Positions 21,361 through 34,542 of a stretch of 64,000 bases of DNA are shown here, in pieces. This DNA comes from Acanthacorydalis orientalis (lineage: Eukaryota > Arthropoda > Insecta > Megaloptera > Corydalidae): NCBI GenBank assembly GCA_034766995.1, contig CM068313.1:7445461-7509460 (forward strand). The letters are read 5' to 3'. The notes under the pieces were generated by a model. That model saw only the letters and a program-made list of their open reading frames with translations, was not told the origin of the DNA and did no database searches. Position 1 is the first letter of the stretch; each line of letters opens with the position of its first letter. Position numbers and translations under genes: made by a program.

Positions 21361-23450
21361 TTAACGCCTCTAATACACTTCATAATAATTTTAAAGATCA
21401 TCCTTTATTTTATCTTTTCTTTCTTACTTTTGAAATGTACTATTCAGTCTGGTTATATCTTCTTTCAAGTCTGCAGACATTAATAATTTTGTGGTATATA
21501 TTTTATTTTGTATTATAACCATTTATGTCCTTTAACACACAGTAAGTCTCATCTACAGTTTCTTTACTCTTTTTGTTCCATAATTTCCATGTACTTAGTT
21601 AGAATAACGTGATACCTGTTCTTTGTGTTTTATTCAGTTAGAAAATATACTCAATTTAACTTTTATAATGCTTTAATCCGATGAAAAAACGTACTGCCTT
21701 TGTTAAATCCTTCAACTAGATATCCGTATGAATTTTATTAAATGTTTTTTTCTATTATTTATTTTTTGGTTCTGTTTTTATTTATTATTTTTCTACAGTT
21801 ATTATTTCATATTTTTTTTCTAGTTTTTTTAATAGAACTTTAAAATTCTTTTATTATTTTTGTATTGTATTTTACTACTGTTTTCGTTTCTTCAGATGCA
21901 AATGGCATACTCGTAATTTTATAAAGATGTCTACATAATTTGGATAGAACCATAAGCACAGAAGAAAACAACATAATAAAAATACATTTTTATATAACAC
22001 AAAATGAAGAATGTTTATGAAATTACACTTCAACTTTTTCATTTTGTACAACCAATTTGTATACACTTCTTAAATCCAAAGTTCTTCGTCTAAATTAAAA
22101 TTCTAAATTGAATATTTCAAAAATGCTATTTTAGAAAATGAAACAAAATTATGCTTGTCTCTTTCAGTCAATTCAGTTTCTATTCTCTACTACTAGTTTC
22201 ACTGCGTGTGACATTTTCAAGTAGATTTTAGATTATTAATTAAATAAAAACAATCTGATACTAGATAAAAGTTATCTAATATCTAGCTAAAGATAGCACA
22301 CTTGTTTGAATTAGTAGTGGAAACAGAAAGGGTCAAAATGATTAAAACCACCAAGGCAACGCATCAATTGGATAATAGTTATAAAAATAAACAATTGTAT
22401 TTTGAAATAGCATTTTTTTTTGATTAAAAAAATTATTTTATTTTATATAAAATAATTACTCAACCCGTTTATATTTATTCTTAATAATATTCTTATATCA
22501 AAAGATATCTGAAAAAGGGATAAACTAAAAAAACTACAATATATAATGATTTAGTGTAGATATTAGTTAATTAAAAAAGTTAGTAAAAAATACAATTAAC
22601 AATTTCATTAATCAGTCTATACATAAATGAACATATCGATGTTAAATTTCAATTAAGAGTTTTATTTTATCTGAACTTTTTCTTCATCTATTATAAATGT
22701 TTTTTTTTCAATTCTACATACTTATAATCGACTTTTTTAATTAAAAAATCTAATTACTGTCCGTATTTTTCAACAAAGTCGACTCAATCGACACATCGTT
22801 GAAGAACGTTATAAGATATAGAAAGTGTACGACGTTCCACGTCGATCTAACTAGATAAAGTTAAGCACCCATCCTACCTCCCATTGTAATCATGACAAAC
22901 TTTTACCGATAACCTATAAATTAAAACTTTTTAAGTTCTGTAAAGAGCCAAGACTGTTCGAGTACGATATACGAGGATGACTTACAAATATTTGTGAGAT
23001 TAGAATTTCTTTCTTGTCTTATAAACTCTATTAAATTGCATATACTTTTCTCTATTATTGTTGGTAATGAATTTAGTTTTCGGATTAGTTTTATAACCTA
23101 TAAGATCTATCGTAAATATTGAACTTTTTTTAATCAGAAAGTTTATAAATTATACTCTTAGTTCGTATCATTGATTGAAAATAATTCTAGTATAATTTGT
23201 ATTAAATGTCTTTGAAAAAGGACAAGTGAAACTATTATATTTCTACAAGTTATTACTTAAATAATCTGTCTATTTATACAACGAAACTTTTTTGTACAAC
23301 TAATCACAGCAAAATACATAAACTTTTATTTCAAATATACGAAACAAAATAACACAAACTTATAATCCTTGTTATTGTTATATACATTTATTTTACTCTA
23401 TATCCAAGAGTATTTTATATTCCTCATGTCGACTCTATTTTCTTCATTTC
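21361..23450. other. AT-rich stretch without recognised gene
   Basis: No exon-like or transposon-like segment recognised. The slightly GC-richer part at 22780-22900 has no open frame of note. Confidence 0.45.
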
Positions 23451-23452
23451 TT

Positions 23453-23536
<84 letters not shown>
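23453..23536. repeat. (TC)n(TA)n(TG)n compound microsatellite
   Basis: About 26 bp TC, 42 bp TA and 17 bp TG, in that order on the plus strand. Confidence 0.95.
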
Positions 23537-24550
23537 AGACGAGTATTGGTGTTTATTTACACATGATGACTAAAAATGTACCACCCCGAAAATAAATGCT
23601 ACGCGGCAAAATAAAATCCAGGATAACAGACGCCAGTTTCAGTTACTGTCGAGCATTAAATAGATCTAAGAATTTGCATACTTTCCAGAGCACATTGTAT
23701 GTATTATGCAAGGAATGGTTCATAAATCTAATCGGGTTAGTTCCAACTGTCTGCCCAACATTACGATAACATAAATACTTGAGAGTTTGCATGAATGTAC
23801 TGAAAATATACAGAAATGAAACGGATACTTGTAAAATTATACGAAAATATATGTATGGCAATTAGTTAACATTACTGTCAACTTGTTTCATTTTTATACA
23901 TAGATATTTTTATACAACTATGTATTTGTTTAATATATCATATTTAAACACAATACAATGTATTGTTGTGAATTTCGAGCTATATTTTAATTTCTAACGA
24001 AAAATGTAATAAATTAAATTTTGTAAACTGTTTAAAATTAAAGATTAATATTAAAATCGGTTTTAGATTTCAAATATTTATATTAAGTAAGGAGGCTATA
24101 AGGAGACCTAACTCGCCCGGTTGACTATTGTAGTCAATTCAAGTCGGAAATCGAATGGCGGCGCTAGTAGTAGAATTAAGGAACTTTTCTGCGCGACGAA
24201 CTATGCGCACAATTCTATTTCAAGTAATACAATTGGTTATTTCAAGTTAGAATATCTGAGTCATGTGTTTTTCTGTGCGCAATACGTTCCGTGCGTTAGT
24301 CATCGACTCAAACACAAACAATACCTTAGATGCCTTTAATCTACTATCTAAGCAAGAAATGGAGCTATTCTATATATGCCCAATTTTTTCACATACGAGA
24401 GGTAACCGGTAAGTTTTGTACAGAAACTTAAACCTCTTGAATAGTTTAACAAACTATTCAACTCTTCTATAGTTTAAATGACATTAACATAAAATAAGAT
24501 TATAATGCAACATTTCCAAGACTAATTTAATTTTAGATATAATCTTCACT
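23537..24550. other. Stretch without recognised gene
   Basis: Two GC-richer parts (23580-23790 and 24095-24300) have open frames on one strand each but no convincing splice sites or domains. Confidence 0.35.
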
Positions 24551-24554
24551 CGCA

Positions 24555-24975
24555 ATACAGTTCTGATATGAAATTCTCTTTCATAAATGAATTATTTTTT
24601 TATTCCACAAACATAAAAAAAAACATTTTGTAGGATCAAAATGTTCAATAAATTACTATTGATTGTTTTTTTATTATTGTTTATGCGCATTTCGATGACA
24701 AATGTCATTATTTTCAGATCGTCAAAGTACAGAGAATTAAAAATGATTAACTTTTATTTTTTTTTAGTTATTTACTGTTTACTTTTATTAATAAATATTT
24801 GTATTTATAATCAGGTAATAAATCATTTTTATATATAAAATATTAATAAACAGATGTTTTAACTTAATCTTAAAATGATGCCATTACCATCGAAATGTGC
24901 ATTAAAATCAATCAAAAATGTTTTTAAAGTTTGTGATGTGAAAAAAGAATTTATTTGTGAAAAACAATCTTCACT
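24555..24975. mobile_element. LTIR MITE, copy 6, most complete
   Basis: Left arm about 24555-24705 runs outer to inner and ends in gcgcatttcgatg. Right arm about 24885-24975 starts catcgaaatgtgc and runs inner to outer through gtttgtgatgtgaaaaaag to ttatttgtgaaaaa. The two inner ends, GCATTTCGATG and CATCGAAATGTGC, are exact mirror images apart from one base. The loop is about 180 bp of AT-rich sequence. Open frames at 24641-24838 and 24859-25074 are only the element itself. Confidence 0.65.
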
Positions 24976-25802
24976 CTTATTAATATATTTTTTATTTTCC
25001 AGCATTCTTAAGTTGATCATGGCCAAACTGTGCTTTAACAATTCCACTATAAATCCCCTCTTATAACCTTTCATATTTATAAAGAAGTATGCTAAAAAAT
25101 CAAAAATTATAAAATAATAAAAACGATTTTGTTAATAATTTAAGTGTAAAATATATTTTCTTTCTGAAAAAAGTAACCATTTTTAAAAATAAACTTTTAA
25201 AGTTTATATTTATTATTTACTTGTTCTTCTAAATATTAATTTATAATTCTGTAAGCAATCGTTCTTATGTATAAAATAGTAAAACGATATATATATATAT
25301 ATGAGAGCATAAAAATGTATTCTAAGAAACAAACCAATTTATTGCAGTTCTCCGCTACAAAGTTTTTCATGTAATTCGTATAACATGATATGCCATCTAA
25401 CAGCGGAAGTGGGCTCTTTTAACACTCGAGCTGTTATTTAATGCGCTAAATTATGAAAACGTTCATTAATAATTACCCTCGTTAATACCTAAATCATATT
25501 AAATATAAAACGTGTATAAACAGCGAAGAAATGTAGGAATTCTATTTCCCTTTTCATACAATATTTAGAATTGTTTTAGAATTCGTCGTGGAATAACAAT
25601 CTAATATATACTTAAAACTTAATCAACGCTGTTACAAATGAAATGGTGAATATATAATGATTGTTTTGTTGGGTTGAGAATGTAAAGAATAGATGAAATG
25701 CAAAATTTTATTTATTTTGTAGATTAATCGGAGCGTGTGTAAAATTTTATGAGATTTGTTATATAATAAATTTAAAAATGATTGGTGTAAAATTAATTAA
25801 TG

Positions 25803-25840
<38 letters not shown>

Positions 25841-27106
25841 CTAATGCATTATTAAATTTATATAAAATGGGTATAAAGGTATTTATTTAAATAATAATAA
25901 TCAATCATCTGATTTTCTAAAAGAAGAAAAATAGCCAATTAATTATTAAAAGGTCAAATAAGCAAATACCGATAAAAAGGAACTTAACACTAAAGAAATA
26001 GCAGCATAGAAATTTCTTAAAATAATACAATACTAAAAAACAATGTAAAAATTAATAATAATACTAACAATTGAATCATAAAAATTAAATCAAACAGCAA
26101 ATAATATTGAACACTTTTAGTGAAAAATTATTTTCATTCCACATTTATTTCTTTTACCAATTACAAAAATAATATAACAATGTTCTACTGCATACTAATT
26201 AAAGAGAGAAATTCTTCAATTAAAGCTAATCTCTTTTCAAATTGATATTGTTCAATCTCGAGTGAAGCAACAAATATTTACGATTTAATCTGAAGTAATT
26301 AATCACCTGAAGAAATATTGAAATCAGTTACGTCATGACTCGAACGGTTTGGTTTTCAATATACGCCTTTCATCCATGAAATGATTGTTTGGATTAATTA
26401 ATTTCAATTTCAATACCGTTTACAATTTTTTTTAAGAAAACATTACAGTTATTTTAATTAAGTATCAGTTTTAGTTAAAACTGGCTATTTTTACTGGCTA
26501 TTTACTATCTTATTAGTTTTTTATTCGATTCTGTATTACATTTAAGTGTCTTCTAATAAATGTCACTAATTGAAAAATGCTGTGAATCGCAGTTAATTCG
26601 AAATACATAAAAAAGAAATCTATACACGTTCCACGGTAAGTGGAAATGTCTTGGCACAACCAGACAAACGTGTATATTGCTTCTGAAACGTGTGTGTACT
26701 GTCTTGACCTACCCTAGTAGAAGTTTAGATCATGACCTGAATCATTCATGAAAACTGCGTCCGATAGCACGTACAGAACTGAATCGAGAAAACATATATT
26801 TCAACAACACATCTGTGAAGTTCTCTCTATACGATCAAATCGAATATAAATGAAAAAACAGCCAATAAAACTCATGATTGGCCTATAAGTATTCATCACG
26901 TTAGCTGAATGTGCTTCGAATGCATATTCGACATGCATACAGTGTTCTCGAACGCGAGGAACGTTCTACATGCAGTTCTATTTTAGAACTAAATGAGACT
27001 ATTATGGTTTTGCATATATATATATATATAAACCACAATTTTCCAATAACATTACATATTCAAACTGAGTTTCTAACATGTAAATTTAAATCACTATTTG
27101 AAAAAT
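24976..27106. other. AT-rich stretch without recognised gene
   Basis: Short (TA)n tracts at 25287-25302, 25806-25835 and 27014-27030. The part 26600-26960 is GC-richer but shows no splice-bounded frame. Confidence 0.4.
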
Positions 27107-27618
27107 ATTAGATTGGTAGAAAAAATAACTGCGATTTATGACCTTTAAATTCATATACCTTTGCCCTTTTTTGATTTTCCTAGCTGTTTTAAGTGGTCCA
27201 GAACTCTTAAATGACTAACGCCTAACTTTTGTGCGTCGAATTGTTGTGCGTGGCTCTGATTCAACTAACGTCTTCAGTTGTTATGAATTGAAGAAGCGTA
27301 ACCTTCTTCATCATCAAAGCTCTCGTCCTTAGCATGAAATTTTTGGAACCACCATTGAACAGGACGTTCCTTAACAGTCCCTATACTCAAAAAATGTATA
27401 GTTTACAAGCAGTCTCTGCTGTTTTACCGCCCGCTTTGAATTCGTACAAAAAATGTTCTTATTTGCTTTTTTTTATCTTTAATTCAATAGTGCAATTTGA
27501 ACCGAAATTAATAAAAGAATCAAAATTGATATTACAAAAATACAGACCGAAAAATGCACTTTAAAATGGCACTAAAATGAACACGATGAAATGACACTTC
27601 CATTGAAAAAAAATAAAT
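27107..27618 (-). mobile_element. Mariner A, internally deleted copy (A2)
   Basis: Begins at the element's 3' end (TTAGATTGGTAGAAAAAATA) and runs back through the HTH segment to the 5' untranslated part. The far terminal repeat is missing. It has the same deletion structure as A1 and A3, so one non-autonomous form was multiplied or they share a deletion hotspot. Confidence 0.8.
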
Positions 27619-27993
27619 TAATTAAATCTTTTTCATATTTGTACGACGCTCATGGCATTGTTCAGGAAATTTCCCAAAAAATAATAATATCAACATCCAT
27701 ATATAACGACATTTGATTATAATGACTTTCTACCAGTTCTTTAAAAATTTTTGAATAGAAATTTATTGTATCCGATCGTACATAAATTAGAAAAATATAC
27801 TTTTTCTGTAGAAGACGCTATTCTTTGATTTAAATTATTTTTTTTTCTTTTTGTACAGAAAATACCTTAATGTATTTTTGTTAAAAACAAACACAAAATA
27901 TATTGAAATTTATCTGGTTTTGTATTTAAAATTAATCATAATAAATCTCTAAGCGAAATTCCAAATCAAGACAAATATTTTATTTATGTAATA

Positions 27994-28031
<38 letters not shown>

Positions 28032-28475
28032 TAAAAGCACATTTTAATAATTTATAAATTAGAGGCGGAATACATTAACAATTTTGTTTTTTCCTTAATT
28101 ATAAACATATTACATAAATACTTATAGTAATTTCATATTAAAGGTATAACTGCCAGTGAATTAAAACATAAAATTAAGTCAACACATTAGTAATTTACAT
28201 ATTTTAGGAATGTTTATAAGTAAATATTTGCGATATAAACTCAGTTGTGCGTGTTCGGAAAGAAAGTGTGAAAAAAATATTATGAAACAGTTTCTAAATT
28301 TATTAAAATTACATATTAGATTTAATAATAAATATGTTTACTAGTTTATACATATATATATATATATATATACAAATATTATTGAAATTGTTTTAAGATT
28401 TATGACTACAAAAAAGTATGTTTTAAAAATAATTATACTGTAATTTGATATTGATTTATATTCATATATGTAGGG

Positions 28476-28535
<60 letters not shown>

Positions 28536-28900
28536 TTGTATTATTCATTCTCGGTTGCACACTTTATATATTACCACTGTTTGCAATGTATAAGTATTAA
28601 AAATTAACACTTTTACATTTTGAATCTTAAAAAGATTTGAATATGTACAATCGATTTAAAATTGTGCTAAATATTGGCTCTTTTAGTAACAAGAAGTCAC
28701 TTTTTCGCATAAATAAAACACATGTTTTAAATTTATCTCAAACAAGCATGTTAATTCATATTGCACGAATATACTCAAATAAGACTATTTCAATATTATT
28801 GAAAAAAGTCGTTCTTGTAACTAATATTAATGTATTTTGGTTATAAAATCCAATAATTTAACCGTTGTAGTGGGATGGGCCTTTGCAAAAATCCGATTGA
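27619..28900. other. AT-rich stretch with three (TA)n tracts
   Basis: (TA)n at 27997-28028, 28352-28372 and 28476-28531. No exon-like sequence recognised. Confidence 0.5.
28476..28531. repeat. (TA)n microsatellite
   Basis: About 56 bp of TA with one TACATA interruption. Confidence 0.95.
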
Positions 28901-29757
28901 AAAATGCCAAGCGGCGCAATCGGACTTCTTTAATTCTAAGCTGTTAAATATGCCAAGAAGCGCTATTGCGTTTTTCTAATTCCATGTCAAAAAATATTGG
29001 ATACTGGAACAACAACATAGCTTTTCTGAACAAGACAGTCATAGCGATGAAGCTCATTTAGAACTCTCTGGTTACGTTTACAAGCAAAATTTCCGAATTG
29101 TGAGTGAAGAAAATCTGAAGGCAATCGCCGCGAAGCCACTTCGCACAAAAATAATGATTATTTGGTGCGCACTTTGCCCCGATCGAGTCACTGGTCCTTA
29201 CTTTCTTGAGAATCTGGCTGGTGAAATCGATTACTGTAAATATAGAAAGATATCGAAACACGATAACGACTGTTTTGTGAGAAAAATTAGATGATATTGA
29301 TTTGAAAGACATGTAGTTCCAGCAGGATGATGCAACAAGCCACACAGCTGATGGAACAATTGATTTATTGAAGAAGAAATTTCCTGGTCGTGTTATTTAC
29401 AGAAACATTAATTGGCCACCGAGATCCTACGATTTAAGACCGTTCGAGTACTTTCTTTAAGGTCACGTTAAATGACAGGCATACGCCAATAATTCTAAAA
29501 CAATTTCCGATCTAAAAGATGAAATCCGACGAATAATTTTTGAGATAGAGCCCCCGTTTTGTAGGGATGTTATTGAAAATTTTATTAAAAAAATGGTTAC
29601 TTGTAAAAAAGCACGCTGCGGTCACTTACACGATTTTATTTTTCATTTATAAATGGCATACCTTCAACTATTATTTACTATAAAGAAACTTGAAAATTCA
29701 GCGCAAATTCTCTTTTATTTCAAATGAAAAAGGTGTCGCCTTATTGGAAAACCCTGT
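28900..29757 (+). mobile_element. DD41D-type Tc1/mariner element, 5'-truncated
   Basis: The 3' end, read as reverse complement, starts ACAGGGTTTTCCAATAAGG. That is the same kind of terminus as at 55357 (CAGGGTTATCCA). No matching 5' terminus was found upstream. The body is transposase pseudogene. Confidence 0.7.
28960..29652 (+). pseudogene. DD41D transposase pseudogene
   Basis: Blocks in order: SDEAHLELSGYVYKQNFRI, with the first catalytic Asp at about 29046; IMIIWCALCPDRVTGPYFLE; QQDDATSHTADGTIDLL, with the second Asp at about 29330. Then KKKFPGRVIYRN, NWPPRSYDLRPFEYFL with Glu where the third Asp belongs, and a C-terminal part with CKKARCGH. Two residues are missing between the second and third catalytic positions compared with a 41-residue spacing. 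A frameshift after about 29225 and stops inactivate it. Confidence 0.75.
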
Positions 29758-30356
29758 GTAAATTTAGACAAAACTTAAAGACACAGATTGAATAATATAT
29801 GAAGAATATATTTAGAAAATATATAAAGCTTGACACTAACGATGATGAGATCATCAAAATGAAATTTGCTGCGTTATGTGTTCTTTATTAAAATAAAGAG
29901 TTTATATACAAACGCGTTAGATACACATTTATTTATTATGCATGTTTTATAAAATTTATTATGCATGTTTTTATACTTAAGGCTGAAAAGATTAAGAACT
30001 GATGTATTTTAGTACATATTCTTTTATTTGGCATAATTGTAAAACATAACAAATAGAAACAAAACAAAATGAATAATTATCTTTAAACACCATTCTTGAT
30101 AATCAGTATGCATGGCAAAATAATATGAATTGAAAAAAATTAGATCAATATTTTAAATAAAGTTATAATAAATTTTACTTTCTAATTAGATAATTAATTA
30201 CTCTTTTATTACTACTGCTAACTTGGGGAAAGTCTCTCAGACAATTTCTAAAATAATACATACAACGATAATAAAGATGATGATAATTTTATTATCGTCT
30301 CTTAATAATTGCAATTTTTATTTTAGTCTCTTTTAATTGCAATTATTAATACAAAG

Positions 30357-30418
<62 letters not shown>

Positions 30419-30650
30419 CTGTATGTATGTACAAAAAATAATACAAATAAAAGAACGAATAAATAAATATTCTATTGATATATTGCATCATTAAATGATA
30501 TGTACGTCAGAGCAGGTTGAAAACATCGAAAAAATGTTACAAACAGAAAAAAGTTCTAAAAAGATGTCGAGAGGTCTACTATCAAACGCCACTCATCGAA
30601 CACACGTGGTGCCCTTGTGGTGTTAGCGAATCCTCTCCGTGTCTCTCTCG
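29758..30650. other. AT-rich stretch without recognised gene
   Basis: Short direct duplication (tttattatgcatgttttt) at about 29930-29972; otherwise only the (TA)n at 30359. Confidence 0.45.
30359..30415. repeat. (TA)n microsatellite
   Basis: About 57 bp of TA. Confidence 0.95.
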
Positions 30651-30657
30651 CACGCAG

Positions 30658-30847
30658 ACATTATATTTGCAACGAATCAAGGTCGTGCAAACTTTCCAAA
30701 GAGTCTGACATGCACGAAAGTCACGGTCAGCACGTGAGCGATGGTGGAGGAGATTTGAACTCAACAGTGTCGGCAACACAGACGAATGTCGTTACCACTA
30801 CGCCGCAGAAGTACTGTAGATGGACAGAGCATAAACGCTTATATTAC
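30658..30847 (+). CDS. Candidate internal exon, unrecognised protein
   Basis: A 190-bp plus-strand segment with a good acceptor (ccgtgtctctctcgcacgcag) and a GTATGT donor. One base completes the preceding codon, then exactly 63 codons follow. It reads HYICNESRSCKLSKESDMH, a Gly/Ser/Thr-rich middle (DGGGDLNSTVSATQTN), and TTTPQKYCRWTEHKRLYY. It is GC-rich relative to background with no stops. The Thr/Ser-rich middle and absence of hydrophobic segments suggest a linker or soluble region. Strongest plus-strand exon in the window by splice sites; family unknown. Confidence 0.5.
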
Positions 30848-31060
30848 GTATGTCACTTTGTCTGTGTATTCGTCCGTTCCATGGGGTGTCTTTTTTATTA
30901 AATTTACCACAATAGTTGGTTTTCATGCGACGCAGTGGCTGCCAAACATCCATTGTAAGATGTTTTTATGTAAATTTTACTAAATGAAAAATACACGTAT
31001 TAGTGTGATATTTGATGTCAGAACATTTTTATTCATAATTTTGCATTAGTACAAATAAGA

Positions 31061-32172
31061 ATTAGGTTGGTACAAAAAGAATTGCGGTTTTTATCATTTT
31101 AAGTTTGGTGCCGATTTTTCTTGTTACCGTTATCTTTTGTTATAGTCATGTGATACATTATTGTAAAATTAGCACTACTGATTTCAGCTTATGACTATTG
31201 TTTTCATTATTTAATATTGTTAGATATAACCTTTTAAATTAGTCATGGAAAAAAGCAAATTCGCACGATTTCGTGGTATGAGTTGAAATTGGGATGCAAA
31301 AAAACAAACAGAAACTGCTCAAAATATAACATTTTCTTGGTGAAGAGTCAATTAGTGAATGTACAGTTCAACACTGATTCCAAAAATTTCGTAATGGAAA
31401 CAAAAACCTTCATGATGAGGAAGATCGTGGACGTCCTTCAGCTATAGACAATAATGATTTGAGAACCATTATTAAAAAAGACTCACATAAAGCAACGCAA
31501 GAGGTGGCAGAAGAACTCAATGTAGATAATTCAATAGTTGTTCGATATTTGAGCTTAATTAGCAAAAAACAAAGCTGGTTAAATGGGCGCCGTTAGAATT
31601 AAATGAACATCAAGAAATTCGGCGATACGAAGTCTGCTCTGCGCTTCTTTTGCATAACAAAAATGATCCCTTCTTGATCGCATTGTCACATGTGATGAAA
31701 AGTGGATTCTCTACAACAATAGAAAACGTTTATCACAGTGGCTAGACCGAGGAGAAGCACCAAAACAGTTTCTTAAACCGAAGCTTCATGAAAAAAAGAT
31801 TATGATCACTGTTTGTTGGTCAGCAAGTGGCATCATTCACTACAACTTCTTAAATCCCGATGAAACAGTAACAGCAGAAAAATAGTGACAGAAAATTGAA
31901 AAAATGCATGAGAAGTTGATTAAGTACGGCCAGCATTAGACAATCGAAGAGGACCAATTCTTTTTCATGACAACGTCTAACCACATGTCTCACAAATGAC
32001 TTTAAAAAAATTAAATGAACGGGTTTATGAAACCTTACCTCACCAACTTTATTCTCCGGACCTGTCTCCGACAGATTATCATTTTTTTAAACATTTGGGT
32101 AATTTTCTACTAGAGAAGGTTTTCAAAGATCAATCATTAGTTCAAAGCTCTTTTGATGAACTCGTTAAGCTA
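31061..32172 (+). mobile_element. Mariner A, nearly full-length copy, 3'-truncated (A4)
   Basis: Left end ATTAGGTTGGTACAAAAAGA followed by ATTGCGG. The coding region runs from ATG 31245 almost to the transposase C-terminus. At about 32172 mariner sequence stops and an LTIR MITE arm (catcgaaatgcgctta) begins, so the 3' terminal repeat is lost. Confidence 0.85.
31245..32172 (+). pseudogene. Mariner A transposase pseudogene (Hsmar1/cecropia-like)
   Basis: Starts MEKSKFARFRG. Blocks follow in order: ECTVQH, DEEDRGRPSAIDNN, VAEELNVDNSIVVRYL; VTCDEKWILYNNRKR with the first catalytic Asp; QWLDRGEAPKQF; MITVCWSASGIIHYNFLNP; FHDNV, a stop, PH with the second Asp; LYSPDLSPTDYHFFKHL with the third Asp kept at 34-residue spacing. 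All three catalytic residues survive but several frameshifts and stops (for example after AEK near 31883) prevent expression. Sequence after FDELVKL belongs to the adjoining MITE, not to mariner. Best transposase fossil in the window. Confidence 0.85.
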
Positions 32173-32275
32173 GTATCGGCATCGAAATGCGCTTAAAAAA
32201 ATGAAAAATAACCAATTATTGAATATTTTCGAGAGGTGAGTTAAAAATTCATTTGGGAAAGGTATCTTAATAATT
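32172..32275 (+). mobile_element. LTIR MITE, single right-type arm fused to mariner A (copy 7)
   Basis: catcgaaatgcgctt, ccaattattgaatatttt, gaggtgagttaaaaattcattt follow the right-arm order. The left arm is absent. Confidence 0.55.
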
Positions 32276-33021
32276 TCTCTATTGATTTATCATGACTATT
32301 CAAAAGTAATTCCAGTTAAGATTGGATCGAAAAAAATAATTAATTGACTATTCAAAAATTAAAAAAAAAATAATATAACAATAGCACTAACACAAAAATG
32401 ATATGACATAGTTTATAATTAAATTATTCGATTCAGTTTTATATAATCACAAATTGTATGGCGCTTTTACAATCAAACTTATTTCAATTTGAAAGTGAAA
32501 GTCTTAATTATAGTTCATTCTATTTTGTACACACAGAACAATTTTACATCCATACATCTCGTTGTAAACTTTTCAGATTATGATATTATGAAAACTGACA
32601 ACGAAAAAATCGACATAATAGGATTTTCGTAAGATTTAAACCCATAGTACTGTATCAAAATTATAAGAACAACAAATATGATATCTAGAAGTGGAATTAA
32701 ATAAATCACTATATTTTATTTATTCGTACAAGATTTCATTTAGCTACGGTTCATCATTTATTCAAGTATAATTATTTTTTTCAACATTTCTTCTAATAAT
32801 CTATACAAGTATTTTTAAAACACAATTCGAAAAATATTCATAAGATGATTAAAATTAATATCATCATTTTATACTACATGAAAATATATAAATTTATTCA
32901 TATATTTAATGCAGTGTAATTTATTGTACGTGCCTTTTTAAATCAATGGTTAACGATTTAATTATATACACAAATATAAAAAAAGTAATTAAGAAAAATG
33001 ATGATTAAAATTAAAAGGAAC

Positions 33022-33075
<54 letters not shown>

Positions 33076-33498
33076 ATATAATATGATTCTATTAATATTC
33101 CATGTATATACTAACAATAAAATGCAATTTATCGCATATTAATTTTAAACTAAGCTATATGGAAAAAATATATGCAGAAATCAAGTAATATGTTAGAAAG
33201 AACCATATAATAGATTCAATCATATGGTAATAAATAATATTTATGTAAACAGATATAAATTTAAATAATTTTAATATTCTATTTAGATAGGATTTTTAAG
33301 AAGAAACGAAATGCAATTTGACGGATATATTTTTTTTTTATTCAATGAAAAGATTTTTATTAGAGATTTTATAAAGAAATAGTTTATATATTTTTGTTAT
33401 ATTGAGAAACTAATTTATTTTTTTTGTTAGAAGAACTTTTATGTTAAAGAAATATTAAATTAAAATTTTCAACTGGACGTTAGTTTACAGTATGCATT
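32276..33498. other. AT-rich stretch without recognised gene
   Basis: No exon-like sequence; a (TA)n tract at 33024-33073. Confidence 0.5.
33024..33073. repeat. (TA)n microsatellite
   Basis: About 50 bp of TA. Confidence 0.95.
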
Positions 33499-33818
33499 AG
33501 GTGTAAAAATTAATTCGGTGCCTTTCAATTGAGTTATCACCTGTTCCTGTTCCCTTATCACCTGTTCCGGTCATTACAGCATCACCTGGTTGATCCATAT
33601 TAAAACAGTGGAAAAATGCATACAAAAACGCATTGACCACTTCATCAACTCAAAGCCGCCATTTTCTTTTCGTCAGGGGATTAATCAGTTATCCAAAAGA
33701 TGGAGCATAGTTATACAAAATAATGGTAAATATTTTGAGGAGTGAACTGCATTCAATTTTTCCGTAAATAAACATTTATTTTCTATAAAAAAGCAACCGA
33801 ATTACTTTGTATACATGC
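33499..33818 (+). mobile_element. Mariner C, internally deleted copy retaining C-terminus (C3)
   Basis: Ends are AGGTGTAAAAATTAATTCGG and AAGCAACCGAATTACTTTGT. It jumps from the left end directly to the transposase C-terminal part. Confidence 0.8.
33560..33745 (+). pseudogene. Mariner C transposase C-terminal remnant
   Basis: Within this part a frame reads INSKPPFSFRQGINQL, then SKRWSIVIQNNGKYFEE and a stop. This is the RW-x-x-x-I-x-N-N-G-x-Y ending of DD34D mariner transposases. It identifies what the otherwise cryptic mariner C deletion products are derived from. Confidence 0.75.
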
Positions 33819-34490
33819 TATAATACTAGTTATCCGGTTTAATATGTAGGTTCGATATTTTTTCTTATATATTTTTTTATCAATAAAAACAAAAATATAA
33901 CACTGATTTTCAATCTATAATATATTTAAAATGTATTTAATTTTTATCATTTAATAACTTAATATAAATTTGTTTTATATTAGAAACCATCAGTTATCAA
34001 TAAAACATTTCATAACAACTTCAACACATAGTCAACAGCGTTCAAATTTTATCCCATACATTTTTTTAAAATTATATTATAAAATCTACATTAATAAAAA
34101 GCACTAAATGATAAAACTTTGCTTTCTCTTGTTTTTTTTAAAAAAAAAATAAACAAAGCGAACGAACAATTTTCCGTAAAACCGATTGCATTGGGTTTAA
34201 AATGCATACCGCAACGTTTTCACACTACATTTGGTATAATCATCATGTATATTAATAGTTAATGACATTGTGTCCGTGTAATTCTCGTTTTTGAATACGG
34301 AATGACCATTTAATTCGGAGTTAATTATTCACGGCATTCGCCAACAGTGACCGCTTCATTAATAGTACAATTAGGCGCTATTTATAATTCATCGAGCGCA
34401 GGATTCATTTGTAGACGTGATAAAAACACTAATGCATATACTTCTACACACATGACTTATACATATACATACATCCATCCATCCATCCAT

Positions 34491-34542
<52 letters not shown>

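Noticed and set aside
23643..23861. Minus-strand frame ending FLDLFNARQ as an exon
   Set aside because: No acceptor or donor at suitable positions and background-like codon use.
24121..24339. Plus-strand frame in a GC-richer segment as an exon
   Set aside because: No clear splice sites, no domain; openness may be chance.
31996..32196. 66-codon frame as a small gene
   Set aside because: It is mariner A transposase fused to a few codons of an LTIR MITE arm.
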